From contig CAZPMC010000012.1 of NCBI GenBank assembly GCA_964587755.1, positions 1 through 52,321 on the forward strand: a stretch of DNA of 52,321 bases, written 5' to 3'. The position numbers and the translations under genes were made by a program. Below the pieces are notes generated by a model. The model had not been told where the DNA came from and ran no database searches. It was given only the letters and a program-made list of their open reading frames with translations. Position 1 is the stretch's first letter; the number at the start of each line of letters is the position of its first letter. Of this stretch, positions 17,338-25,618 are shown piece by piece. This DNA comes from CAZPMC01 sp964587755 (GTDB lineage Bacteria > Bacillota > Clostridia > Acetivibrionales > DTU013).

Positions 17338-18744
17338 ATGAGCCGGAATAGGTTAGAAAAGTTTAAGTCAATGTTAATAGCGGTGCTTATCACCGCAGGT
17401 ATTGTACAGGTAGGAATCCTATGGGAATATCAAAGCCAGGGGACTCCTACTAGTTTTATTATGAGACTGTTTGGGGAAAAGAACGTAATAAGCGATACTG
17501 TTGCCAGACAAAAGCTGTTTGTCCCCGACAGGATGATTTTATCAAACGGAAAGAGAGACCATTGGGTAATCGACACAGATACCGGTTTTTATGAAGACCT
17601 TTGGGAGGAAGCAAAGCAGGGGCTTAAACAGATTGCAACCGGTAATTATGTATTGAATGCTACTAATGAGGATTGGGGAAATGTTGTTGAGAACAGGGGA
17701 TTTATTGTTGAATTCGGATATGTGATTAGCCCCGATCTTATGAGATGGTTTCTTGGTTTAAGAGATAAGCACCAGGAGCTGCCTGAGGTGTATAAGCTGA
17801 TGGTGAAGCCTGATATTGTCAATGAAAATCTCAGCACCTTCTATTTGTGTACTCCGAGTGGTACAGTCTACGTGTCTGGTTCTGTTGTATATGAAAGAGA
17901 AAGAACCATGGACAGCATTTTCTCATATATGGACGAGAACAGTTCTCAAAAATACCGGAATTATTATACTTTCAGGGGAAGTAAAATCGACAAATCAACA
18001 GGTGCGCAGCCTGATGTACTCCATGTAATATCGTCACCCAGTTATTGGCCATACTATGCCTACAGCAGCAAGCCTCCCGCTAAAGCAATGAGGAAGGAAG
18101 ATCTGGCGGATGTTTTCCTTGGGAATGATAAGGACAGATATAATAAAAGCATGAATGCGGAAGGTACAGTCCAGTTTAATTACGGCTCAAATGTTTACAG
18201 ATATTATAAGGATGGTTATATGACATACCAGTACCTGGGAAGCGCCGATGCTTCGGGCAAATCCGGGGTGGGTGAAGCGCTTTTTACGGCTTATCAGTTT
18301 ATTGCCGATATAAGTGAGCTGATGACAGCGGATGTGGATATCAGGCTGACAAATGTTAAACAGCTCCGGCAAGGAGTTTATTCCTTTGGCTTTGACTACA
18401 GGCTTAAGGAGCTGCCGGTCAGAGTGCAGCTTGCTGTCAGGGATGGCGAGGAGGAGCTTTTACATGCTATAGAAATCCAGGCTGACGGCAATAGAGTGCT
18501 TAAATGCAACTGGTTCATGAGGGATTTGATCCGGGATGCAAGAGGATACTACAATGACAGGTTCTGGGATCTGGATTTGGTGCGGCTTACGGGGCTTGAA
18601 CATGAGCAGATGAATATACAGGATATGCACCCGGGCTATTTTATCAGCTCCACTGAGGAGCAGACGGTTACACCGCAGTTTTTAATAGATATGAAGGACG
18701 GCTCATTTTTTGCATTAGAAATGCCGGCAAGAGAAGGAGATTAG
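17338..18744 (+). CDS. yycH: WalK regulator YycH
   Basis: The 468-residue protein has an N-terminal membrane anchor (about residues 13-29) and a large extracytoplasmic part, as in YycH, which binds WalK at the membrane and tunes its activity together with YycI. Family membership rests on size, topology and position directly before yycI and downstream of walK; sequence similarity to Bacillus YycH is low, as is normal for the family. RBS is GGTGGAG. The next gene begins 3 bases after the stop codon, indicating tight translational coupling. Confidence 0.78.
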   Translation: MSRNRLEKFKSMLIAVLITAGIVQVGILWEYQSQGTPTSFIMRLFGEKNVISDTVARQKLFVPDRMILSNGKRDHWVIDTDTGFYEDLWEEAKQGLKQIATGNYVLNATNEDWGNVVENRGFIVEFGYVISPDLMRWFLGLRDKHQELPEVYKLMVKPDIVNENLSTFYLCTPSGTVYVSGSVVYERERTMDSIFSYMDENSSQKYRNYYTFRGSKIDKSTGAQPDVLHVISSPSYWPYYAYSSKPPAKAMRKEDLADVFLGNDKDRYNKSMNAEGTVQFNYGSNVYRYYKDGYMTYQYLGSADASGKSGVGEALFTAYQFIADISELMTADVDIRLTNVKQLRQGVYSFGFDYRLKELPVRVQLAVRDGEEELLHAIEIQADGNRVLKCNWFMRDLIRDARGYYNDRFWDLDLVRLTGLEHEQMNIQDMHPGYFISSTEEQTVTPQFLIDMKDGSFFALEMPAREGD

Positions 18745-18747
18745 CAG

Positions 18748-19620
18748 ATGGATCTGGCAAAAGCAAAAAATATAGTTATAGGTTTGCTTGTGGCATTTAA
18801 TATATTTATGCTTTTTATTAACGCACCTCATTTTAGCGCCGGAAAGGTTTCCAAGGAGACAATTGAAAATACTGAGATTATTCTCAAGAGCAGAGGGGTT
18901 ACTCTTGAGACGGATATACCTACTGCATCAAAGAAAGCTCGCAGGCTTGTTTACGGAATTGAAAAGCTTGACAGAAGGCAGGTTTTGAACAAGTTTTTTG
19001 GAGAAGACTACACGGTGTCCGGGGATCTAGGTGAGGCTTTAGGAATTGATACCCGGTATGAATACGATGACATGGTTTTAAGATTCACAGGCGGCGGAGC
19101 TTTTGTGTTTACCGATAAAAGCCCTGACGATAGAGTAGAGACGGATGGAACGGGCAATGTCAAGTCTGATGCCGCCAGAAAGGCAGCCAGGGGATTTTTA
19201 AAGGAGCACGGCCTATTGAGCAGTAAGTATGTAGTGGATGAGCTACACAGGGAGCCTGACGGAGGAATAAGTGTTATCTTCATAGAAAAGTATGATGATT
19301 TCCTAGTTTTCGACAATTTTTGCGTTGTTACGGTTTCAGCAGCAGGCATAAAAAGGGCTGAATATTCTTGGATTCAGGTAAAGGGCTTTTCCGAGGATAT
19401 CCCCGGTGAGACGACGAATGCATATCAGGCGCTGCTTGCCCATTACAAGGATGTATGCGATGATGTAATAACAGATATAGATATTGGGTATAAGTATTAT
19501 ATGTACGATGCTATGGAGGGGATGGAGACTTTGGAGCTTGTGCCTGTATGGAGAATTAAGCTTAAGGAAGAGAGTACGCCTAAGTACCTTAGCATTCACA
19601 GCAGTGAGCCTGAGGGATAA
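18748..19620 (+). CDS. yycI: WalK regulator YycI
   Basis: The 290-residue protein has one N-terminal membrane helix (IVIGLLVAFNIFMLFI, about 10-25) followed by an extracytoplasmic domain that ends with LVPVWRIKL, a hallmark of the YycI/YycH fold, in which a strand near the C-terminus packs against the repeat domain. It probably forms a ternary complex with YycH and WalK. AGGAG lies just before the start, at the end of yycH. It is followed by an 82-base gap before the next gene. Confidence 0.8.
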   Translation: MDLAKAKNIVIGLLVAFNIFMLFINAPHFSAGKVSKETIENTEIILKSRGVTLETDIPTASKKARRLVYGIEKLDRRQVLNKFFGEDYTVSGDLGEALGIDTRYEYDDMVLRFTGGGAFVFTDKSPDDRVETDGTGNVKSDAARKAARGFLKEHGLLSSKYVVDELHREPDGGISVIFIEKYDDFLVFDNFCVVTVSAAGIKRAEYSWIQVKGFSEDIPGETTNAYQALLAHYKDVCDDVITDIDIGYKYYMYDAMEGMETLELVPVWRIKLKEESTPKYLSIHSSEPEG

Positions 19621-19735
19621 GAAAGCATCTATATTCTGGATATAGTACTTTTCCCAAAACAATGGTATAATAAAAAAGATAAGTTCCATTATAATTGCCT
19701 TAATGTTACAAAGGATAAGAAGGCAGGTGCACAGG

Positions 19736-20998
19736 TTGGAGAAAATTGTTATTAATGGAGGCAGGGCGCTGCATGGTGATGTGTATATAAGCGGCGCGAA
19801 AAATGCTGCGGTTGCAGTTGTGCCGGCAGCTTTGCTTATAGATGGGGTTTGCCGGATTGAAAACTTACCGGATATAAAGGACATCAGGGTCTTGGAGGAA
19901 ACGCTGGGACAGCTCGGTGCCAAAATTACTTATGAGGACAAAAATACTATTCTCATAGATTCCACAAATATAAATTCTTATATAGCACCCTATGATATGA
20001 TAAAAAGCATGAGGGCTTCATATTATTTATTGGGAGCACTTCTTAGCCGGTTTGGAAAAGCGGAGGTGGCTCTTCCCGGTGGCTGTGATTTTGGGTATAG
20101 ACCCATAGACCAGCACATTAAGGGCTTTGAAGCACTGGGTGCGAATGTATCTATTGAGCATGGACTGGTTAAGGTAAGTGCAGAAAAGCTTGTTGGAAGC
20201 CAAATCTATTTGGACGTTGTCAGCGTCGGCGCAACGATTAATCTTATGCTTGCGGCTGTAAGAGCAGAGGGCACCACTACCATTGAAAATGCTGCTAAGG
20301 AGCCGCATATTGTTGATGTTGCCAGCTTTTTGAATGCTGCAGGGGCAAATATTAAAGGCGCCGGTACTGATGTCATCAGGGTAAAGGGCGTGGAGAAGCT
20401 AAATAGCGGCTTCGCTCATACTATTATTCCCGACATGGTTGAGGCAGGCACTTTTATGATTGCAGCGGCAGCAACAAAAGGGGATGTTACCGTCAGGAAT
20501 ATTATCCCCACCCATATGGAGTCTTTGACCGCCAAGCTTACCGAGATAGGTGCAAATGTTATTGAAGGGGACGACTGGATAAGGGTTAACGGGGTTACGA
20601 AGCTTCAGAAGGCTAACGTCAAGACCTTGCCATATCCGGGATTTGCCACGGATATGCATCCGCCGATAACGGTACTGCTTTGTATGGCTGAAGGTACCAG
20701 CATGATAACCGAGGGGATATGGCCTTTGCGTTTTCAGTATGCTGACGAGCTCAAGCGTATGGGTGCGAAGATACGTGTCGACAGCGGTGTTGCAGTTGTG
20801 GAGGGTCCATGCAGGCTGACAGGCGCCCAGGTAAATGCCATAGATTTACGGGCTGGCGCGGCAATTGTTATAGCGGGGCTTGCAGCAGAAGGAACTACCG
20901 AAGTGCGAAATATCAAATATATAGACAGGGGTTATGAGGATTTTGTGGGAAAGCTTAGGCGCTTAGGAGCAGATATACATAGAGTGGAGCTGACATGA
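19736..20998 (+). CDS. murA: UDP-N-acetylglucosamine 1-carboxyvinyltransferase
   Basis: MurA transfers enolpyruvate from PEP to UDP-GlcNAc, the first committed step of peptidoglycan synthesis. The active-site lysine and asparagine are in SGAKNAAVAVV, and the PEP-binding cysteine is in PGGCDFGYRPID. Other conserved blocks are PDMVEAGTFM and GFATDMHPP. The last two differ from the classical TDLQPQ form, so this may be one of two MurA paralogues. I prefer the TTG at 19736 (LEKIVINGG, 420 residues), which fits the usual N-terminus; the ATG at 19703 would add 11 residues. The stop overlaps the walJ start by 4 bases. Having murA inside a wal operon ties precursor synthesis to wall sensing. Confidence 0.9.
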   Translation: MEKIVINGGRALHGDVYISGAKNAAVAVVPAALLIDGVCRIENLPDIKDIRVLEETLGQLGAKITYEDKNTILIDSTNINSYIAPYDMIKSMRASYYLLGALLSRFGKAEVALPGGCDFGYRPIDQHIKGFEALGANVSIEHGLVKVSAEKLVGSQIYLDVVSVGATINLMLAAVRAEGTTTIENAAKEPHIVDVASFLNAAGANIKGAGTDVIRVKGVEKLNSGFAHTIIPDMVEAGTFMIAAAATKGDVTVRNIIPTHMESLTAKLTEIGANVIEGDDWIRVNGVTKLQKANVKTLPYPGFATDMHPPITVLLCMAEGTSMITEGIWPLRFQYADELKRMGAKIRVDSGVAVVEGPCRLTGAQVNAIDLRAGAAIVIAGLAAEGTTEVRNIKYIDRGYEDFVGKLRRLGADIHRVELT

Positions 20999-21786
20999 TA
21001 AAGTTTTGCAGTTTATATAGCGGAAGCAGTGGCAATTCAATATTTGTTGCATCGGGGGAAACAAAGCTTCTTACCGACGCAGGCTTAAGCGGAAGGAAAA
21101 TAATTAATGCGCTCAATTCCATAGGAGAAGATCCTTCGCAGCTAAGTGCCATTTTGGTTTCACATGAGCACAGCGATCATATAAAGGGGGCAGGTGTTTT
21201 ATCCCGTAAATTTAACCTGCCCATATATGCAAGTGAAGGCACATGGCAGGCAATGGAGGGGTTGATCGGAGTTGTTGACGAGTGTAATAAGATACGTTTT
21301 TCGTCATACGAGCCTTTTATGATTGGGGATATACGGGTGACGCCTTTTCTGATACCCCATGATGCGGCTGAGCCGGTGGGCTTTAGCTTCGAGGCATCGG
21401 GCAAAAAGGCTACTATAGCTACTGATATAGGATGCATAAACACAGATTTGCTGAGCTACTTTGAGGACAGTGACCTGCTTTTGCTGGAGTCAAACCATGA
21501 TGCGCAGATGCTAAAGGTAGGACCTTACCCGTGGTATTTGAAGCAGCGTATAGCAAGCAGCCACGGTCATCTGTCAAATGAGGCTGCCGGGGAGGTAATT
21601 GCCTACATGGCGCAGAAGGGAACCAAATGCTTTTTATTGGGCCATCTAAGCCAGGAGAACAATTTCCCCGAGCTTGCATATCAGACGGTTTGTAATGCAC
21701 TGGGAGAGAAATGTCTGGAGGTAGGCACTGATGTGACGGTGGAGGTTGCCCTTCGCGATAAGGTGGGTAAAGTGATTGAGATATAA
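20995..21786 (+). CDS. walJ: Metallo-beta-lactamase-fold protein WalJ (YycJ)
   Basis: The 263-residue protein has the metallo-beta-lactamase fold with the metal motif SHEHSDHIKGAG (residues about 56-67) and the downstream ligands TDIG, SNHD and GHLSQENN. WalJ is linked to coordination of wall synthesis, replication and DNA repair, probably as a 5'-exonuclease, and is a standard member of walRKHIJ operons. Its ATG overlaps the murA stop (ATGATAA), so the two are translationally coupled. Confidence 0.88.
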   Translation: MIKFCSLYSGSSGNSIFVASGETKLLTDAGLSGRKIINALNSIGEDPSQLSAILVSHEHSDHIKGAGVLSRKFNLPIYASEGTWQAMEGLIGVVDECNKIRFSSYEPFMIGDIRVTPFLIPHDAAEPVGFSFEASGKKATIATDIGCINTDLLSYFEDSDLLLLESNHDAQMLKVGPYPWYLKQRIASSHGHLSNEAAGEVIAYMAQKGTKCFLLGHLSQENNFPELAYQTVCNALGEKCLEVGTDVTVEVALRDKVGKVIEI

Positions 21787-21807
21787 AAAAGTGAGGAGCA
21801 ATTAAAA

Positions 21808-23070
21808 TTGATTGAGTTTTTTCAGAATTTTTTAGTATCGGGTAACGTTGATAAAGGTGTATCCTTATATCTGGCGTATTCTATGGCAATTGTCTGCATA
21901 ATTCTGGTCTTTTTGATTGTTGACCTGCTTTCTAAAAGAGTCTTTCTAAAATTGGTACACATATATGTAAGAAAAAGCAAGAGCAACTGGGATGACATAT
22001 TGTTGAAAAACAATGTGTTTGAGCAGCTTGCCCGTATTCCTGCCATAATAGTTATTTACGCCGCAGGGTCGCTGTTTCCTGCATATCAGAGCTGGATTCA
22101 AAGGATAGCCTTTTGTTTTATTATCTTTTTAATAATAAAGGCTGTAAGCAGGCTCCTTGATTCCGCAAATGATATATATACCCAGTATGAAATTTCGAAA
22201 GAGAGACCAATAAAGGGGTATTTGCAGGGAATTAAAATATTCCTCATTATAATGGCAGGGATAATAATTTTAAGTATACTTATCGACCGTTCGCCGTGGA
22301 TATTATTAAGCGGACTTGGAGCAGCTACCGCAGTTCTGCTGCTGATATTCCAAAACTCTATTCTGGGATTGGTTGCAAGTATCCAGCTATCCGCCAATAA
22401 TATGGTGAAGATAGGTGACTGGATTGAGATGCCGTCTCACGGGGCAGACGGGGATGTGATTGACATATCACTGCATACTGTTAAGGTTCAAAACTGGGAT
22501 AAAACCATAGTGACTATCCCGACTCATGCACTGATAAGCGAGTCCTTTAAGAACTGGAAGGGCATGAGAGAGGCCGGGGGTCGCAGGATAAAAAGGTCTG
22601 TGTTCATTGATATGACATCAGTCAAATTCTGTGATGATGAAATGCTTAAGAGATTTAAGAGGATACAGTTTCTTTCAGATTATATTGATGAGCGGTCGGA
22701 GGAAATAGAGCTTTACAACAAAGAACATAATATAAATACAAATTCCATTGTAAACGGAAGGCGAATGACTAATATAGGCTGTTTCAGGGTTTATTTGCTA
22801 AACTATCTGAAGAATCACCCGAAAATAAATAAGGGAATGACTATTATGGTCAGACAACTGCAGCCGACAGATAAAGGTATTCCCATAGAGATATACGCAT
22901 TTACCAATGTAACTGGTTGGGCTGATTATGAGGGGATTCAATCCGATATATTTGATCACATAATGGCGATTGTCAGGGAGTTTGAGCTGGCTTTCTTCCA
23001 AAACATCACAGGCAACGATTTAAGACGGCTGGGTGAAGCGGGTATTAATAATGAGAGCAGACCAAGCTAG
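21808..23070 (+). CDS. MscS-family mechanosensitive ion channel
   Basis: The 420-residue protein has four or five N-terminal membrane helices (to about residue 185) with the pore helix GLGAATAVLLLIFQNSILGL, followed by the MscS beta domain (IGDWIEMPSHGADGDVIDIS and VTIPTHALISESFKNW) and a longer cytoplasmic domain. It should open under membrane tension and release osmolytes. It resembles the longer YbdG-type channels more than the 286-residue MscS. The start is TTG with GAGGAG upstream. It occupies the place where Bacillus has htrC, so an envelope-stress role within the wal operon is plausible. Confidence 0.85.
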   Translation: MIEFFQNFLVSGNVDKGVSLYLAYSMAIVCIILVFLIVDLLSKRVFLKLVHIYVRKSKSNWDDILLKNNVFEQLARIPAIIVIYAAGSLFPAYQSWIQRIAFCFIIFLIIKAVSRLLDSANDIYTQYEISKERPIKGYLQGIKIFLIIMAGIIILSILIDRSPWILLSGLGAATAVLLLIFQNSILGLVASIQLSANNMVKIGDWIEMPSHGADGDVIDISLHTVKVQNWDKTIVTIPTHALISESFKNWKGMREAGGRRIKRSVFIDMTSVKFCDDEMLKRFKRIQFLSDYIDERSEEIELYNKEHNINTNSIVNGRRMTNIGCFRVYLLNYLKNHPKINKGMTIMVRQLQPTDKGIPIEIYAFTNVTGWADYEGIQSDIFDHIMAIVREFELAFFQNITGNDLRRLGEAGINNESRPS

Positions 23071-23099
23071 GGGATCAAGCTAAGTCAGGAGAGCGGGCA

Positions 23100-23612
23100 A
23101 TGAAGATTACTATCATAGCGGTTGGCAAACTTAAAGAGAGATATCTAAAGGAGGGCGTCGGGGAATATTCCAAACGCCTTTCGCGTTTTTGTGACCTAAA
23201 CATAGTGGAGGTCGCCGACGAGCAGGCTCCCGAAACCCTAAGCCCCTCGCAGGAGGAACAAATAAAGCAAAAAGAGGGCACCCGCATCCTCAAAAAAGCA
23301 GGGGACAAAGCAGGAGGCAAAGCGGGAGGCAAAGCAGGAGGGACGGTCCTTTTTGCTTTAGATGTGAAGGGAAAGCGGTATACCTCAGAGGGTTTCGCCG
23401 ATTTGCTTAACAATTGCTTTCTCAGCGGAAAGTCAAACATTAATTTTGTAATCGGTGGCTCCCTGGGCTTTTCAGAAGGGGTCCTTGATAAGGCTGATTA
23501 TAGAATATCTCTTTCAGACATGACCTTCCCACACCAGTTGACAAGGCTTATTTTGCTTGAGCAGCTTTTCAGGGTGTTTAAGATAATTAATGGAGAGACG
23601 TATCATAAATAG
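23100..23612 (+). CDS. rlmH: 23S rRNA m3-pseudouridine-1915 methyltransferase RlmH, with an in-frame insertion
   Basis: RlmH methylates pseudouridine 1915 in helix 69 of 23S rRNA using SAM. The SPOUT-fold landmarks are present: MKITIIAVGKLKERYL, the SAM site IGGSLGFSEGV and the C-terminal FPHQLTRLILLEQLFR. At 170 residues it is about 11 longer than usual. The extra length is a KAGDKAGGKAGGKAGGT stretch (about residues 63-79) replacing the short loop before LFALDVKGK. This stretch is encoded by 12-base tandem units and a hairpin repeat. The loop lies outside the knot, so the enzyme may still work. It is the last gene of the wal operon, a position it also has in Bacillus and Staphylococcus. Confidence 0.92.
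   Translation: MKITIIAVGKLKERYLKEGVGEYSKRLSRFCDLNIVEVADEQAPETLSPSQEEQIKQKEGTRILKKAGDKAGGKAGGKAGGTVLFALDVKGKRYTSEGFADLLNNCFLSGKSNINFVIGGSLGFSEGVLDKADYRISLSDMTFPHQLTRLILLEQLFRVFKIINGETYHK
23292..23360. repeat. REP-like hairpin repeat, copy B, inserted in rlmH
   Basis: Three 12-base units (AAAGCAGGAGGC, AAAGCGGGAGGC and AAAGCAGGAGGG at 23307-23342) run into GGACGGTCC and TTTTTGCTTTA. Bases 23331-23360 match copy A at 11405-11432 and can fold into a long hairpin using G-T pairs. The element is open in the rlmH frame and encodes the KAGG repeats. Confidence 0.65.
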
Positions 23613-23745
23613 CATCAAACTTTTCCATTATTACTCAAACTTTTGATAGGCTTTACAAAATTGGACAATTTCTAATCAAATATAAGCAAGATGTAGCAGT
23701 TAATTCTAATTATCAGATAGAAAAAGTCGTCTGGGATACAATGCT

Positions 23746-23774
23746 TGAAAAAAAGAATTCCTTAATGATATAAT
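23746..23774 (+). promoter_or_regulatory. Promoter of the ABC exporter operon
   Basis: TTGAAA and an extended TGATATAAT are separated by 17 bases. A second TGATATAAT lies at 23818-23826, about 40 bases before the exporter start, so transcription may begin at two sites. The remainder of the 251-base region 23613-23863 holds nothing recognisable. Confidence 0.5.
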
Positions 23775-23863
23775 TGAGCAGAGGTAACCTATCACTTAAT
23801 GAAAAGGATTTAAAATGTGATATAATTATATAGAAAATACATAAGAAGAGAGCAGTTGATAAA

Positions 23864-25618
23864 GTGGCTGAGTTTAAGTGGCTCTTGGGACATCTTAAAA
23901 AATATAGGGGTATGTTTATTACGGCTATGATTCTCGTAGCTGTTTTAAATTTGCTCAATATGGTTAATCCCTATGTACATGGCCTTATAGTGGACAAGGC
24001 TATAAAAGGCGGTCAGACAGAGATATTGCTTAAGCTGGTGTTGATTATTGTAAGCGCTACAGTAATAAGATCAATACTGCGGTATTCATATCTCTATTTA
24101 TTTGAGCATGTTTCCCAGGGTGTTGCTTACGATGTAAGAGAGCATATCTTCAAAAAGCTGGGCGAGCTGGATTTCGAATTTTTTGACAAAACTAAAACAG
24201 GGGACATAATGGCAAGGATGACTGGGGATATGGAGGTTGTACGGCACTTCACCGCATTTACCCTCTATTCTATATTCCTCAATTTAATTACATTTATTAC
24301 TGTAGTAATAATTCTTTTTTCGACTAATGCCATCATTACGCTGGCGCTGCTGGCAATTACCCCGGTTATAGCAATATTGGCTTATCGCATGGCTAAAACT
24401 GTCAAGCCTGTGTTTTCAGCAATAAGAGAGCAGTTTTCAAGACTGAATTCCACCGTTCAGGAGAATATCAGCGGAAATAGAGTTGTTAAGGCTTTTGCAC
24501 AGGAAGATTACGAAATATACAAATTCTCAAGAGAGAATATGGGGTATAGGGATAGAAACATTGATGCTTCAAGGGTTTGGGAGAAATACCTTCCGGTGCT
24601 GGACTCACTTGCAGGAATATTATCGTTAATTGTTATACTGGTCGGCGGGATAATGGTAATGAGTGAGGAGATTACACTTGGCCAGCTTGTCACGTTTAAC
24701 GGCTATATTTGGGCTTTAAATCATCCTTTGAGAATGGCGGGATGGCTGATTAATGACGTTCAGAGATTTGTGGCGGCAGCCGAGAAGATAAAGCTCCTTC
24801 TTGGAAGAGAGCCTAAAATACAGAGCAGCGATATGGCTGACCCAAAGAAAAAACTAAAAGGGCGGGTAGAGTTCAGGAATGTAAGCTTCAGCTACGGGGG
24901 CGAGCCTGTTCTTGAGGACATAAGCTTTAGTGCCTATCCCGGTCAGACGATTGCCATTATGGGCGAGACTGGCTCGGGAAAATCTACGCTGGTTAGTCTT
25001 ATATCCAGGTTTTACGATTGTACAAAGGGTCAGGTGCTAATTGATGGTATTGATATAAAGGATTATGATATTACGGCTCTCAGAGAGAGCATAGCAGTTG
25101 CGATGCAGGATATATTCCTGTTCTCTGACACCATTGAGGGAAATATTGCATACGGAATGCCAGAGGCTTCTTTGGAAAGGGTCAAATGGGCGGCTGAAAT
25201 GGCTCAGGCGACTGAGTTTATTGAGCCCTTAAGTGAGGGCTATGATACAATAATCGGCGAGCGGGGTGTTGGTCTCTCAGGCGGCCAGAAGCAGAGAATT
25301 GCACTGGCAAGAGCCATTATAAAGAATTCGTCAATTATTATTTTTGATGATACAACTTCAAGTGTTGATATAGAGACTGAGCATTCTATACATCAGTCCC
25401 TAAAGGAGTTTTACGAGGATAAGACTGCCTTTGTCATTGCCCATAGAATTTCTTCTGTTAAAAATGCTGATCTTATACTGTTTCTCCATGAAGGAAAAAT
25501 TGTGGAAAGAGGTACCCATCAGGAGCTGCTGGATTTGAAAGGCCGCTACTATGAAGTGTTTATAAACCAGTATGGAGATTATTTAATGGGGAAGGAGGGC
25601 GAAAATGGCCAGGAATAA
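23864..25618 (+). CDS. ABC exporter half-transporter, subunit with degenerate Walker B
   Basis: The 584-residue protein has a six-helix type IV exporter domain (to about 310) and an ATPase domain with Walker A GETGSGKST, Q-loop, signature LSGGQKQRIALARA and Walker B IIIFDDTTSSVD. The catalytic glutamate after Walker B is replaced by aspartate, whereas the signature is canonical. In heterodimeric exporters such as TM287/288 or BmrCD this marks the subunit that contributes the degenerate site. It overlaps the next exporter gene by 14 bases, so the two form one transporter. The substrate is unknown; drugs, lipids and peptides are all possible. The start is GTG. Confidence 0.92.
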   Translation: MAEFKWLLGHLKKYRGMFITAMILVAVLNLLNMVNPYVHGLIVDKAIKGGQTEILLKLVLIIVSATVIRSILRYSYLYLFEHVSQGVAYDVREHIFKKLGELDFEFFDKTKTGDIMARMTGDMEVVRHFTAFTLYSIFLNLITFITVVIILFSTNAIITLALLAITPVIAILAYRMAKTVKPVFSAIREQFSRLNSTVQENISGNRVVKAFAQEDYEIYKFSRENMGYRDRNIDASRVWEKYLPVLDSLAGILSLIVILVGGIMVMSEEITLGQLVTFNGYIWALNHPLRMAGWLINDVQRFVAAAEKIKLLLGREPKIQSSDMADPKKKLKGRVEFRNVSFSYGGEPVLEDISFSAYPGQTIAIMGETGSGKSTLVSLISRFYDCTKGQVLIDGIDIKDYDITALRESIAVAMQDIFLFSDTIEGNIAYGMPEASLERVKWAAEMAQATEFIEPLSEGYDTIIGERGVGLSGGQKQRIALARAIIKNSSIIIFDDTTSSVDIETEHSIHQSLKEFYEDKTAFVIAHRISSVKNADLILFLHEGKIVERGTHQELLDLKGRYYEVFINQYGDYLMGKEGENGQE

